Positions 27,659 to 37,979 are shown, counted from the first letter of the stretch. The stretch is 64,000 nt of DNA from Metapseudomonas resinovorans DSM 21078 (GCF_000423545.1 NZ_AUIE01000021.1:1-64000); one strand, 5' to 3'. Notes: generated by a model not told the origin, from the sequence alone. Numbers and translations: made by a program.

Positions 27659-29089
27659 ATGGTCGCCGACATCGCCTACCTGCAACAGAGCCAGCAGCAG
27701 ATCAGCCAGCTGGAAACCCTCTTCCAGCGCCAGCGCGAGGCATTCCGCGCGAACCCCATGCCCAGCGCAGACCAGCGAATCCAGTGGCTCAACGCCCTTC
27801 GTGATCTGCTGCTCGCCGAAAAACAGGCCCTGATCGACGCGATTTCTCAGGATTTCAGCAACCGCTCGGCCAACGAGACCCTGCTGGCCGAGATCATGCC
27901 CAGCCTCCATGGCATCCACTATGCCGCCAAGCGCCTGAAGAAGTGGATGAAGCCTTCCCGCCGCGGCGTCGGCCTGGCCTTCCAGCCAGCATCGGCCAAG
28001 GTGGTGTACCAGCCGCTTGGTGTGGTCGGCGTGATCGTGCCGTGGAACTACCCGCTGTACCTGGCCATCGGCCCGCTGGTGGGCGCTCTGGCAGCCGGCA
28101 ACCGGGTGATGATCAAGATGAGCGAATCCACCCCGGCCACCTCCCAGTTGGTCAAGGACCTGCTGGCACGCATCTTCCCCGAGGACCTGGTGGCCGTGGC
28201 ACTGGGCGAGGCCGAAGTGGGTGTGGCTTTCTCCCGACTGCCCTTCGACCACCTGCTGTTCACCGGTGCCACCAGCATCGGCAAGCATGTGATGCGCGCC
28301 GCCGCCGAGAACCTGACCCCGGTCACCCTGGAACTGGGCGGCAAGTCGCCAGCCATCGTCTCCGCCGATGTGCCCCTGGCCGATGCCGCGGAGCGAATCG
28401 CGTTCGGCAAGACCATGAACGCCGGCCAGACCTGCGTGGCACCGGACTACGTGCTGGTGCCGGAAGACCGGGTCGAGGGCTTCGTCGAGGCGTATCGCCA
28501 GGCGGTGCAGGGCTTCTACCCGCAGTTGAGCGACAACCCCGACTACACCGCCATCATCAACGAGCGCCAACTGGGCCGCCTCAAAGGCTACCTGAGCGAC
28601 GCAGAAGCCAAGGGCGCGCGCCTGGTGCCGCTGTTCCCCGAATCCCAGGGCCGCCGCCTGCCCGCCACCCTGGTGCTGAACGCCACCGACGACATGAAGC
28701 TGATGCAAGAGGAAATTTTCGGCCCCTTGCTGCCGGTCGTCCCTTACCGCCGTATCGACGACGCCTTCGCCTATATCAACGACCGCCCGCGCCCACTGGC
28801 CCTCTACTACTTCGGCTACGGCAAGTCGGAGCAGCAGCGCGTGCTGCACGAGACCCACTCCGGCGGCGTGTGCCTGAACGACACCCTGCTGCACGTGGCC
28901 CAGGACGACATGCCCTTCGGCGGGGTCGGCCCCTCCGGCATGGGCCACTATCATGGCCATGAAGGCTTCCTGACCTTCAGCAAGGCCAAGGGCGTATTCA
29001 TCAAGCAGCGCTTCAATGCCGCGAAAATGATTTACCCGCCTTACGGCAAGGCCATCCAGAAGCTGGTCTACAAACTCTTCGTCCGCTGA
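27659..29089 (+). CDS. NAD(P)-dependent aldehyde dehydrogenase (coniferyl-aldehyde type)
   Basis: A 476-aa enzyme that oxidises aldehydes to acids. The general base is E225 in LELGGKSPAIV and the nucleophile is C259 in NAGQTCVAPDYVLV. The nucleotide-binding region includes FTGATSIGKHV. The overall sequence is closest to the CalB/coniferyl-aldehyde dehydrogenase group, which also includes long-chain aldehyde enzymes with a hydrophobic C-terminal tail; here the tail ends KLVYKLFVR. It is the first gene of a three-gene set with a Tat-exported protein and a GMC oxidoreductase. Confidence 0.9.
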   Translation: MVADIAYLQQSQQQISQLETLFQRQREAFRANPMPSADQRIQWLNALRDLLLAEKQALIDAISQDFSNRSANETLLAEIMPSLHGIHYAAKRLKKWMKPSRRGVGLAFQPASAKVVYQPLGVVGVIVPWNYPLYLAIGPLVGALAAGNRVMIKMSESTPATSQLVKDLLARIFPEDLVAVALGEAEVGVAFSRLPFDHLLFTGATSIGKHVMRAAAENLTPVTLELGGKSPAIVSADVPLADAAERIAFGKTMNAGQTCVAPDYVLVPEDRVEGFVEAYRQAVQGFYPQLSDNPDYTAIINERQLGRLKGYLSDAEAKGARLVPLFPESQGRRLPATLVLNATDDMKLMQEEIFGPLLPVVPYRRIDDAFAYINDRPRPLALYYFGYGKSEQQRVLHETHSGGVCLNDTLLHVAQDDMPFGGVGPSGMGHYHGHEGFLTFSKAKGVFIKQRFNAAKMIYPPYGKAIQKLVYKLFVR

Positions 29090-29117
29090 GCCGGGCTTTC
29101 GCAGGCAGATAACAAGA

Positions 29118-29663
29118 ATGAGCGAAACCACCTTCGACGCGCCGGGCCTTTCCCGGCGCAACCTGCTCAAGGTCGGCCTGTTCGGCTCGGCCTTCCTCGC
29201 CACCGTAGGGGTCACCGCGAGCCTCACCGGCTGTTCGGCCAGCGTGCCGGCGGGCGGCTTCGCCGTGCTGCGTGACTCCGACCTGCCGTTCCTTCGCGCG
29301 CTGGTCCCGGTAATGCTCGAGGGCGCCGTGCCCGGCGAAAAGATGGCCCAGGCCGTGGACAGCACCTTGCAGAGCCTCGACTACGCCCTGCACCGTTTGT
29401 CGCCGGAAATGCTCAAACTGACCCAGCAGCTCTTCGACGTACTGGCCCTGCCGGTCACCCGCGGCCCATTGACCGGCGTCTGGGGCAGTTGGGAGAAAGC
29501 CAGCGCCCAGGACATTCGCGACTTCCTCACGCGCTGGGAAAACAGCTCCGTCGGCCTCCTGAAGATGGGCCACGCGTCCCTGCTGCAACTGGTGCTGATG
29601 GCCTGGTATGGCCGCCCGGAATCCTGGGTGCACTGCGGTTACCCAGGGCCACCCGCCATCTGA
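29118..29663 (+). CDS. Tat-signal small protein of the GMC oxidoreductase cluster
   Basis: A 181-aa protein with a twin-arginine signal: SRRNLLK near residue 12, a hydrophobic stretch, then LTGC, which could be a lipobox (Cys near residue 39). No cofactor motif is visible in the mature part. Its position between a dehydrogenase and a GMC flavoprotein resembles small accessory subunits of membrane-bound GMC dehydrogenases such as gluconate dehydrogenase subunit 3. I infer an accessory or chaperone role for the downstream flavoenzyme. Confidence 0.75.
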   Translation: MSETTFDAPGLSRRNLLKVGLFGSAFLATVGVTASLTGCSASVPAGGFAVLRDSDLPFLRALVPVMLEGAVPGEKMAQAVDSTLQSLDYALHRLSPEMLKLTQQLFDVLALPVTRGPLTGVWGSWEKASAQDIRDFLTRWENSSVGLLKMGHASLLQLVLMAWYGRPESWVHCGYPGPPAI

Positions 29664-29702
29664 TCCACACCATAACGACAAGAACTCGCCCGAGACCCTG
29701 AC

Positions 29703-31298
29703 ATGCCTGTACCCGATCTGTTCGCCGAGGGCCTGGCCCGTGGCTGGAAAACCCACAACGGCTCACGCCTGGAACAAGACCTGACCCTGGAAGCCGATGT
29801 CGCCATCGTCGGCAGCGGCGCCGGTGGCGGCACGACGGCGGAAATCCTCAGCGCAGCCGGTTTCAAGGTGCTGCTGATCGAGGAAGGCCCGCTGAAGACC
29901 AGCTCCGACTTCAAGATGCAGGAAGCCGAGGCCTACCCGAGCCTCTATCAGGAAGGCATCGGCCGCATGACCAAGGATGGCGCCATCACCATCCTCCAGG
30001 GCCGCGCAGTAGGCGGCACTACGCTCATCAACTGGACCTCCAGCTTCCGCACCCCGGAGCCCACGCTGGAGCACTGGGCCCGCGAGCACGGCGTGAAAGG
30101 CCTGTCAGTGGCCGAGATGGCCCCCTGGTTCGAGAACATGGAACAGCGCCTCGGCGTCGCGCCCTGGGCCATCCCGCCGAACCCGAACAACGATGTGATC
30201 CGCCTGGGCTGCGAGAAGCTCGGGCTGCACTGGAAAGTCATCCCACGCAACGTGCGCGGCTGCTGGAACCTCGGCTACTGTGGCATGGGCTGCCCGACCA
30301 ACGCCAAGCAGTCGATGCTGGTCACCACCATTCCCGCCACCCTGGAAAAGGGCGGCGAGCTGCTTTATCTGGCCCGCGCCAACAAACTGCTGATCGAAGG
30401 CGACAAGGTCACCGGCATCGAGTGCCTCGGCCTGGACGACCGTTGCGTGGCGCCCAATGGCCGCAAGATCACGGTCAAGGCGCGCCATTACGTGCTGTCC
30501 GGTGGCGGCATCAACACCCCCGGCCTGCTCCTGCGCTCCAACGCGCCGGACCCGCACGGCCGCACCGGCAAGCGCACCTTCCTGCATGTGGTGAACTTCT
30601 CCGCCGCGCAGTTCGACCGGGTGATCAACCCCTTCTACGGCGCGCCACAGTCCATCTACTCCGATCACTTCCAGTGGGACGACGGCGCCACCGGGCGCAT
30701 GTCCTACAAGCTGGAAGTGCCGCCGCTGCAGCCCGCGCTCACCACCACCCTGCTGGGAAGATTCGGCATCGACAACGCCCTGCGCATGGAGCAGCTGCCG
30801 CATACCAACGTGATGCTGGCGCTGATGCGCGACGGCTTCCACCCGCACAGCGCCGAGGGCTCGGTAGAGCTGCGCGGCGACGGCAGCCCGGTGCTCGACT
30901 ACCGTATGACCGACTACACCTGGGACGGCATCCGCCGGGCCTACCACGTCATGGCCGAAATCCAGTTTGCAGCAGGCGCCCGCGCCGTGTTGCCGATGCA
31001 CAACGACGCCGACTACGTGAAGACCCTGGACCAAGCACGCAACCAGATCGACGGCCTGTCGATGGAGCTCTACCGCGCACGCCTGGGTAGCGCCCACGTG
31101 ATGGGCGGCTGCGCCATGGGCGAGGACCCGAAGCAGGCGGTCACCGACAGCCTGGGCCGGCACCATCAACTGGCCAACCTGTCGATCCACGACGGCTCGC
31201 TGTTCCCCACCAGCATCGGCGCCAACCCGCAGCTGTCGGTCTACGGCCTCACGGCCAAGCTGGCCAGCGCCCTGGCCGAGCGTCTGGGCAAGGCGTGA
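29703..31298 (+). CDS. GMC family FAD-dependent oxidoreductase
   Basis: A 531-aa flavoprotein. The N-terminal FAD motif is AIVGSGAGGGTTAEIL (about residues 36-51). GRAVGGTTLINWTSSFRTP is the second GMC signature, and the C-terminus has HVMGGCAMGED and a GANPQLSVYGLTAKLA segment with the catalytic region. GCWNLGYCGMGCPTNAK supplies a cysteine-rich loop seen in choline- and alcohol-dehydrogenase-like GMC proteins. With the aldehyde dehydrogenase it can form an alcohol-to-acid route. It has no signal peptide, but its Tat neighbour could carry it across the membrane. Confidence 0.92.
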   Translation: MPVPDLFAEGLARGWKTHNGSRLEQDLTLEADVAIVGSGAGGGTTAEILSAAGFKVLLIEEGPLKTSSDFKMQEAEAYPSLYQEGIGRMTKDGAITILQGRAVGGTTLINWTSSFRTPEPTLEHWAREHGVKGLSVAEMAPWFENMEQRLGVAPWAIPPNPNNDVIRLGCEKLGLHWKVIPRNVRGCWNLGYCGMGCPTNAKQSMLVTTIPATLEKGGELLYLARANKLLIEGDKVTGIECLGLDDRCVAPNGRKITVKARHYVLSGGGINTPGLLLRSNAPDPHGRTGKRTFLHVVNFSAAQFDRVINPFYGAPQSIYSDHFQWDDGATGRMSYKLEVPPLQPALTTTLLGRFGIDNALRMEQLPHTNVMLALMRDGFHPHSAEGSVELRGDGSPVLDYRMTDYTWDGIRRAYHVMAEIQFAAGARAVLPMHNDADYVKTLDQARNQIDGLSMELYRARLGSAHVMGGCAMGEDPKQAVTDSLGRHHQLANLSIHDGSLFPTSIGANPQLSVYGLTAKLASALAERLGKA

Positions 31299-31331
31299 GA
31301 TGCCTGCCGCGCGTCCCCGCATGCCAGCTAA

Positions 31332-32259
<928 letters not shown>

Positions 32260-32262
32260 CCC

Positions 32263-33966
32263 ATGGGCCGCCCGGTACGCGGCGCCTACCGTGGCGCACT
32301 ACTCGCGACGCTGCTGCTGCTCGCGAGCGCCCCGCAGGCCGCCGAGCCGGGCCGGGCGGCGGTAGCCACGCCCCATCCGTCGGCTACCGTGGCGGGCCTG
32401 GAAACCCTGGCCCAAGGCGGCAATGCCTTCGATGCTGCCGTGGCCATCAGCGCTGCGCTGGCGGTTGCCGAGCCCTACGGTTCGGGCCTGGGTGGCGGTG
32501 GCTTCTTCCTGCTCCGCCAAGGCGGAGACAAGCCCGTCTACCGCTTCCTCGACGCCCGTGAACGCGCGCCGCTGGCGGCCAATTCGCACCTTTACGTGCG
32601 CGACGGCAAGGTTGACCCGGCGCTGTCCCTGGACGGTCCCCTCGCCGCTGCCATCCCGGGCCTGCCAGCAGCCCTGGCGGATCTCGCCAGCCGCTACGGC
32701 CGCCTGCCGCTGACCGACAGCCTGACGCCGGCCATCCGTCTGGCCCGCGACGGTATTTCGGTGGATCGCATCTACCGCCAACGCGCCGCCTGGCGCCTGT
32801 CGTCGATGCGCGACGACCGCGAGACGGCGCGCCTGTTTCTCGATCACAAGGGTGAGATTCCGGAAGAGTTCAGCCTGCTGCGCCAGCCTGAATTGGCCAA
32901 CACCCTGGAACGCATCGCCCGCTACGGCAAGGCCGGCTTCTACAGCGGGCCCACCGCCGAGAAACTGGTGCAGGGCGTGAAGGCCGCCGGCGGTATCTGG
33001 AGCCTGCGCGATCTCGCCGAGTACAAGACGGTGGAGCGCCAGCCGATCCGCTTCCGCCTCGCCGAAGGCCGCGAACTGATCAGCGCCCCGCCCCCTTCCG
33101 CCGGCGGCATCGCCCTTGCCCAGAGCCTGGGCATGCTGCAGGAGCTGCCATGGCGCAAGGCCGACCGCGTGCAACGCGCCCACTACGTGGTGGAAGCGCT
33201 GCGTCGCGCCTACCGCGACCGCGGCCTGCTGGGCGACCCGGATTTCGTCGCGATCCCCCAGGCCAGATTGCTCGACGCCAGCTACCTGAAGAAACTCGCC
33301 GCCGGCATCGATGCCCGCCGTGCCACCCCCAGCAGCAGCCTGCCACCGTCACCGCCCTGGCGCGAAGGCGACCACACCACCCACTTCGCCGTGATCGACA
33401 AGGACGGCAACGCCGTCGCCGCCACCCTGTCCATCAACCTGCCATTCGGCGCCGCCTTCACCGTGCCCGGCACCGGTGTGCTGCTGAACGACGAGATGGA
33501 CGACTTCGCCGCCAACCCGACTGGTTCCAATGCCTACGGCCTTGCCGCCAGCCAGGCCAATGCCGTCGGCTCGGGCAAGCGCCCGCTGTCGTCCATGAGT
33601 CCTACGTTCATCGAGAGCGAAACGGAATTCGCCGCCTTCGGCACGCCCGGTGGCAGTCGGATTCCCAGCATGGTGCTGCTGTCGGTGCTGGAGTACCTCG
33701 ACGGCCAGCCGGTAAGCCGCTGGCCGGCCGTGGCGCGCTACCACCACCAATACCTGCCGGACCAGATCGAGCACGAGCCAGGCGCCTTCAGCAGCAGCGA
33801 AAGCGCCGAACTGCGCGCCCGTGGCTACAGCCTGAAACCGCTTGAGCGCAACTATGGCAACCAGCAGGTACTGCTCTGGAACAAAGCCAAGGGCAACCTT
33901 GAAGCCGCCAGCGACCCCCGCGGCCTGGGCCTGTCCGAAACGCTTGAAATCGAGAAGATGAAGTAG
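32263..33966 (+). CDS. ggt: Gamma-glutamyltransferase
   Basis: A 567-aa periplasmic Ntn-hydrolase that cleaves gamma-glutamyl bonds, chiefly of glutathione. A signal peptide covers about residues 1-27. The precursor is expected to cleave before T372 in GDHTTHFAVIDKDG, making the small-subunit nucleophile. SGLGGGGFF near the start and LSSMSPTF near the end are conserved substrate and oxyanion motifs. It begins 3 bases after the ferredoxin stop. Its TAG stop codon is also the first part of a REP-like repeat (GTAGGGGCGAATTC). Confidence 0.94.
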   Translation: MGRPVRGAYRGALLATLLLLASAPQAAEPGRAAVATPHPSATVAGLETLAQGGNAFDAAVAISAALAVAEPYGSGLGGGGFFLLRQGGDKPVYRFLDARERAPLAANSHLYVRDGKVDPALSLDGPLAAAIPGLPAALADLASRYGRLPLTDSLTPAIRLARDGISVDRIYRQRAAWRLSSMRDDRETARLFLDHKGEIPEEFSLLRQPELANTLERIARYGKAGFYSGPTAEKLVQGVKAAGGIWSLRDLAEYKTVERQPIRFRLAEGRELISAPPPSAGGIALAQSLGMLQELPWRKADRVQRAHYVVEALRRAYRDRGLLGDPDFVAIPQARLLDASYLKKLAAGIDARRATPSSSLPPSPPWREGDHTTHFAVIDKDGNAVAATLSINLPFGAAFTVPGTGVLLNDEMDDFAANPTGSNAYGLAASQANAVGSGKRPLSSMSPTFIESETEFAAFGTPGGSRIPSMVLLSVLEYLDGQPVSRWPAVARYHHQYLPDQIEHEPGAFSSSESAELRARGYSLKPLERNYGNQQVLLWNKAKGNLEAASDPRGLGLSETLEIEKMK

Positions 33967-34080
33967 GGGCGAATTCATTGGCTATGTCTGCATGACGTGT
34001 TGCAAGCACCTGCAAGGTTCTTGGCCCAATGGTACATCTCTCGCCACAGCTAACGCAGACATAGCGCATTCATTCGCCAA
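33964..34080. repeat. Composite REP element, copy A
   Basis: The left end GTAGGGGCGAATTCATTGGC and right end GCATTCATTCGCC are REP-like. The inner CTATGTCTGC (33982) and GCAGACATAG (34055-34064) form an exact inverted repeat around a core with AAGGTTCTTGGCCC. The same unit occurs reversed at 42497-42619. It begins within the ggt stop codon. Confidence 0.8.
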
Positions 34081-34131
34081 GGGCCGCGCAGCGGCCCCCT
34101 ACATGCGGGTAGGGGTGCGCCGTGCGCACCC
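34081..34131. terminator. Two hairpins between convergent ggt and the Na/Pi transporter gene
   Basis: GGGCCGC-gca-GCGGCCC (34081-34097) and GGGTGCGC-cgt-GCGCACCC (34113-34131) are strong palindromes. The second is preceded by GTAGG, a REP form common in Pseudomonas. They lie between two converging genes, where they may end or stabilise both transcripts; no T run is present. Confidence 0.55.
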
Positions 34132-34137
34132 TATGGG

Positions 34138-35985
34138 CTACGACCGATTCCCCTCGAGCACGATCAGCGATTCGTCATCCTGTTCCAGCCGACGCAGCTC
34201 GCGGAACAGCAGTTGCCCCTCACCCAGCATCAAGACGTTACGCAGGCTCTGGAAGATGCGGCTGGCGTAGCCCAGGTCGTTCATCAGCGAGCTGGTCTGC
34301 AGGCCATCCAGATCGCCGTTGCGCACAGAATTGAACAGGCGCGTGCGGAAAGCGCCGTCGAAGGCTGCGGCTCTCCCATCCAGCCAGCCCAGGCGCTCGT
34401 TCCAGGCTTCCTCGGGCAAGTCGGAGCGGCCCAGCTCGCGCAGCTCGTGGAGCATCGCCAGCAGGTGGCGGCGCAGGTCCACGTAGGCATCCCGGATGGC
34501 TGACGGGTCCTGGTCCAGGTAGCGGCCGAGGTTCTTCTGCAGGTGCTTGGCATCCTTCACCGCATCCACCAGTTGCAGTGCCGCCAACTGGCAGCTGACC
34601 CAGAATTGCTGGTGTGCTTCGTCCAGCGGCAGATCGAGCCGGCCCATGAAACTCAGCAAATCGCCGTACACGCCCTTGATGTGCCGTTGATAGAGCGCTT
34701 CGGCATCCAGGTGGTAGCGTTCCGGCCGCGCCCGCAGCAGGCTCTCATCGACCTGCGCACGGGCCAACTGGTCCACCGGCAGGTAGAGCGCGTGGCAGAT
34801 CACCTCCAGGCTCAGGCGACCCAGGTGGCGCAGTTCGCGCACCACCGCGCTGGCGGCAGCGTCCACCGAATCCAGCGCACGTTCATTGAGGTAGCGCGCC
34901 TGGGTGCGCGGCGGCTCTTCTGGACCGGCAGCCAGCTCGGTAATCAGCACCTGCGGTTCTTCGCGCTCCGGCAACCAGTGCACCAGCCAGCCGGCGAGGC
35001 GCTCCTGCAGCGGCCAGAACAGCAGCACGCCCATGGCATTGATCAAGCTATGGAACATCGCCAGTTGGATCAGCTCGTTCTCACCCAAGCTCGTCGCGTC
35101 GGCAATCCGATCGACCATCCAGCTCAACGGCCCGAGCAGGATGAACGCCAGCGTGCAGGTGACCACGTTGAAGGTTACGTGCGCCAGGGCCAGGCGCTGG
35201 CCACTGCGGTTGCCGCCAAGGGAGCCGACGAAGGCGGTGGTGACGCTGCTGCCGACATTGGAGCCGATGGCGATGGCGAAGCCCTGCGCCAAATCCAGCT
35301 GGCCGCCGGCCAGGGCAGCCAGGGTCAACATCAGGGTGGCGTGGCTGGACTGCAGTACCACCGTTATCAACAGGCCGATCAGGGCGAACAGCAAGCTGCC
35401 CACCAACCCGTCGGCCTGGTAGGCGCTGAGGTCGAGGCCATCTCCGAAGGCGGAAAAGCCTTCCTTGATCTGGTCGATGCCGAGAAAGATGAAGGCGACG
35501 CCCAGGACAATGCGCCCAGCCGCCTTGCTCTTTTCGCCCATGAAACCGCCAAGCACACCGAAGACCAGCAACGGCAGCGCAAGTGGACTAAGGCTGAGAT
35601 TCTGCCCGGCCAGCGCCAGCAGCCAGATGCCGCTTGTAGCGCCCAGGTTCGCGCCAAACAGGATGGCAATGCCCCCGGCGAGCTGGATCAGCCCCGCACT
35701 GATGAACGCGATGGTGAGCAGCGACACCAGCGTGCTGGATTGCAACAGCAAGGTGCCGCAGATGCCGAACATCAGCCCCTTGAAGGAGGTGGCCGTACTG
35801 CGCGCCAACAGTTGCTCCAGCTTGCCGCCGGCCAACTGGCGCAAGCCTTCTTCGAGGCACTGCATACCGAACAGGAACAGCGCGAGGCCCGCGCAGAGTT
35901 CCAGCCAACCGGAGCTGAACCAGAAGCTCAAGGCCAGGCCGATGGCCGACAGGGCGAGCAGAACGATGCGGGAGTAGTGCTTCAC
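34138..35985 (-). CDS. Na/Pi cotransporter family protein with PhoU-like C-terminus
   Basis: A 615-aa inner-membrane protein. The first 330 residues hold about eight to ten helices with two inverted repeats of the Na/Pi-cotransporter II type, marked by the duplicated QSS motifs LLLQSSTLVSLLTIAF and VVLQSSHATLMLTLAAL. The last 230 residues are helical and PhoU-like. It probably moves phosphate with sodium and may be an exporter, as is known for some relatives. The start is GTG (MKHYSRIVLLAL), preceded by AAGGA. Its 3' end is next to REP hairpins. Confidence 0.9.
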   Translation of the reverse strand: MKHYSRIVLLALSAIGLALSFWFSSGWLELCAGLALFLFGMQCLEEGLRQLAGGKLEQLLARSTATSFKGLMFGICGTLLLQSSTLVSLLTIAFISAGLIQLAGGIAILFGANLGATSGIWLLALAGQNLSLSPLALPLLVFGVLGGFMGEKSKAAGRIVLGVAFIFLGIDQIKEGFSAFGDGLDLSAYQADGLVGSLLFALIGLLITVVLQSSHATLMLTLAALAGGQLDLAQGFAIAIGSNVGSSVTTAFVGSLGGNRSGQRLALAHVTFNVVTCTLAFILLGPLSWMVDRIADATSLGENELIQLAMFHSLINAMGVLLFWPLQERLAGWLVHWLPEREEPQVLITELAAGPEEPPRTQARYLNERALDSVDAAASAVVRELRHLGRLSLEVICHALYLPVDQLARAQVDESLLRARPERYHLDAEALYQRHIKGVYGDLLSFMGRLDLPLDEAHQQFWVSCQLAALQLVDAVKDAKHLQKNLGRYLDQDPSAIRDAYVDLRRHLLAMLHELRELGRSDLPEEAWNERLGWLDGRAAAFDGAFRTRLFNSVRNGDLDGLQTSSLMNDLGYASRIFQSLRNVLMLGEGQLLFRELRRLEQDDESLIVLEGNRS

Positions 35986-36070
35986 GGGCGGTATTCCTTC
36001 ACCAGACGAGGCCCAGCTATTACCCGATGCGGCGGCCGGCCGGCAACCCGCAGGAAGCCCGAAAACGCCG

Positions 36071-36091
36071 ACGGCCCCGAAAAGGGGCCGT
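36071..36091 (-). terminator. Hairpin after the 112-aa exported protein gene
   Basis: ACGGCCCC, a 5-base loop and GGGGCCGT form a stem in the gap after the stop codon at 36115. On the minus strand TTTT follows a few bases later. Partial intrinsic terminator. Confidence 0.6.
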
Positions 36092-36114
36092 CTCGATGAT
36101 GCCGGAGCGGGCGG

Positions 36115-36453
36115 TCAGTCAGCCTTGTAGCCACTGATGGTGCAGCCCAGGCAGCGCACGAAGGTTTCCTTTGCCGGCACCACCACCAGTTCATGGGCAG
36201 CCTCACCAACGTTCCCGCCCAGCGCGGAGAACGGCAGGCTGATGATGAACAGGCCGGTACCGATGATGGTGGCCCCCAGCAGCAGCGGTCGGGCGATGAT
36301 CACGTCGCCGGCCATGCTGTAGCCGCTGGGCGCGTTGACGGTGTACATGGGGTCGCCGCTGGTATTTTCCTGCACCACTTCCGCATGAGCCGGCAGCGCC
36401 AGCAGGCCAGTGGTCAGCGCCAGGACAGCAGCGGATGTGCGGAACAGGTTCAT
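36115..36453 (-). CDS. Exported hypothetical protein
   Basis: A 112-aa protein with a clear signal peptide ([24 protein letters not shown], cut after residue 24). The mature part has one or two hydrophobic segments (around residues 49-77, [24 protein letters not shown]) and a closing [12 protein letters not shown]. Annotators sometimes call relatives multidrug transporter or membrane protein, without direct evidence. I give no function. Its own hairpin follows it and it is separate from the acyltransferase gene upstream. Confidence 0.75.
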   Translation of the reverse strand: MNLFRTSAAVLALTTGLLALPAHAEVVQENTSGDPMYTVNAPSGYSMAGDVIIARPLLLGATIIGTGLFIISLPFSALGGNVGEAAHELVVVPAKETFVRCLGCTISGYKAD

Positions 36454-36525
36454 GCGGGCGATCCTTCAGCTAGGGGTGTGCGGAAAACTATAACAGTGCA
36501 TGGCGCATTGACGGCGTGACGGCCT

Positions 36526-37104
36526 TCAATCGCCATTGAAAGCGTAGTCGGGTTTTTTCGGCACGTACGGGCGATAGAAGGCCAGCAACTGGCGCAGATC
36601 GGCCTGTTCGTCGCCCGTGGGGTAGAACGGCTGGCCGAGCACTACCCGGCGGTTGGCGTAGTCCAGCGCAGCCGGAACTATAGGCACTCCGGCGCCGCAG
36701 GCGATGTGATAGAAGCCCATTTTCCAGCGATCGACCCGCTTGCGAGTGCCTTCCGGCGAGATCACCAGCATGAACTCGCGGTTCTCACGGAAACGCTCCA
36801 CGGCCTGATCCACCATGTTCAGCTTGAGGTGACGGCGGATCGGCACGCCGCCCCAACGCTGCATCAATCCAGCGAAAGGCCAGCGGAAGATGGTGTGCTT
36901 GCCGAACCAGCGCGCGTTCAGCCGCAGCACGAACTTGACCGCGAGGAAGATCACGAAATCCCAGTTGGAGGTGTGGTGGGCGCCGATCACCACGAACTTG
37001 TCGAGTGGCGGCAGGCACCCTTCGATGCGCCACCCCATCAGGCGCAGCACGCCGTGGCCGATCGTTTCGGCAAAGGGATTGCGGGGCAGGTAGTTACCGT
37101 ACAT
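36526..37104 (-). CDS. Lysophospholipid acyltransferase family protein
   Basis: A 192-aa PlsC-like acyltransferase. The HX4D catalytic motif is H44-D49 in GAHHTSNWDF. The acyl-acceptor region includes WGGVPIRRH and SPEGTRKRVDRWKMGFYHIA with the conserved EGTR, and VPIVPAALDY is the fourth block. It probably transfers an acyl chain to a lysophospholipid or a related glycerol lipid at the inner membrane. It follows mutM by 62 bases on the same strand. Confidence 0.88.
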   Translation of the reverse strand: MYGNYLPRNPFAETIGHGVLRLMGWRIEGCLPPLDKFVVIGAHHTSNWDFVIFLAVKFVLRLNARWFGKHTIFRWPFAGLMQRWGGVPIRRHLKLNMVDQAVERFRENREFMLVISPEGTRKRVDRWKMGFYHIACGAGVPIVPAALDYANRRVVLGQPFYPTGDEQADLRQLLAFYRPYVPKKPDYAFNGD

Positions 37105-37166
37105 AGGACAGACTTCTTTCTTGTTCTAGGAATGCTCGACGCCGAGTCTGCCGACCCGGCGAGGGA

Positions 37167-37979
37167 TTAGCGTTGGCAACGCGGGCAGTAGACGCTGCCA
37201 CGCTGGCCCAGGCGGATTTCCCGCAGGGTCGAGCCACAGCGCTTGCAGAATTCGCCAGTGCGGCCGTAGACGAACAGTTCCTGCTGGAAGTAGCCCGGCT
37301 TGCCGTCGCCGCCGACGAAATCACGCAGCGTGGTGCCGCCGCACTCGATGGCCTGGGCGAGGATGCGTTTGATCTCCACGGCCAGCGTCAGGTAGCGCGC
37401 CCGCGAGATGGAGCCGGCCTCGCGACGCGGGTCGATGCCGGCGGCGAACAGCGCCTCGCTGGCGTAGATGTTGCCGACGCCCACCACCACTGCGTTGTCC
37501 ATGATGAAAGGCTTCACCGCCATGCTGCGGCCACGGGACAGCTGGAACAGGCGCTCGCCGTCGAACAGATCGGTCAGGGGCTCCGGGCCCAGATGGCGCA
37601 GCAGCTCGTGGTTCAGCGGATCGTCGCTCCAGAGCAACGCGCCAAAGCGACGCGGATCGGTGTAGCGCAGCGCCATACCCGATTCCAGCTCGATATCCAC
37701 ATGCTCGTGCTTGGCCGCAGCCAGTCCGGCCTCCACCAGGCGAAGGCTGCCGGACATTCCCAGGTGGCTGATCAGGGTGCCGACCTCGGCCTCAAGCAGC
37801 AGGTACTTGGCACGGCGTTCCACATGCAGGATGCGCTGGCCCGACAGGCGCACATCCAGGTCCTCGGGAATCGGCCAGCGCAGTCGACGCTCACGAACGA
37901 TCACCCGGCTGACGCGCTGGCCTTCGAGGAAGGGCGCGATGCCACGGCGGGTGGTTTCGACTTCAGGTAACTCAGGCAT
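37167..37979 (-). CDS. mutM: Formamidopyrimidine-DNA glycosylase MutM (Fpg)
   Basis: A 270-aa base-excision enzyme that removes 8-oxoguanine and formamidopyrimidines and nicks the abasic site. The N-terminal MPELPEVE supplies the catalytic P2 and E3. [11 protein letters not shown] contains the conserved lysine. [15 protein letters not shown] is the helix-two-turn-helix signature, and the C-terminal zinc finger has CKRCG and YCPRC. Confidence 0.97.
   Translation of the reverse strand: MPELPEVETTRRGIAPFLEGQRVSRVIVRERRLRWPIPEDLDVRLSGQRILHVERRAKYLLLEAEVGTLISHLGMSGSLRLVEAGLAAAKHEHVDIELESGMALRYTDPRRFGALLWSDDPLNHELLRHLGPEPLTDLFDGERLFQLSRGRSMAVKPFIMDNAVVVGVGNIYASEALFAAGIDPRREAGSISRARYLTLAVEIKRILAQAIECGGTTLRDFVGGDGKPGYFQQELFVYGRTGEFCKRCGSTLREIRLGQRGSVYCPRCQR

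Noticed and set aside
27482-29365. A 627-codon minus-strand frame
   Set aside because: Antisense to the aldehyde dehydrogenase and spans the promoter; no family signature.
33788-34069. A 93-codon minus-strand frame over the ggt end and repeat A
   Set aside because: It is made of antisense ggt plus repeat sequence. A similar frame over repeat B simply reflects the shared repeat.
34543-36099. A 518-codon plus-strand frame
   Set aside because: Antisense to the Na/Pi transporter, whose repeated QSS motifs confirm the other strand.
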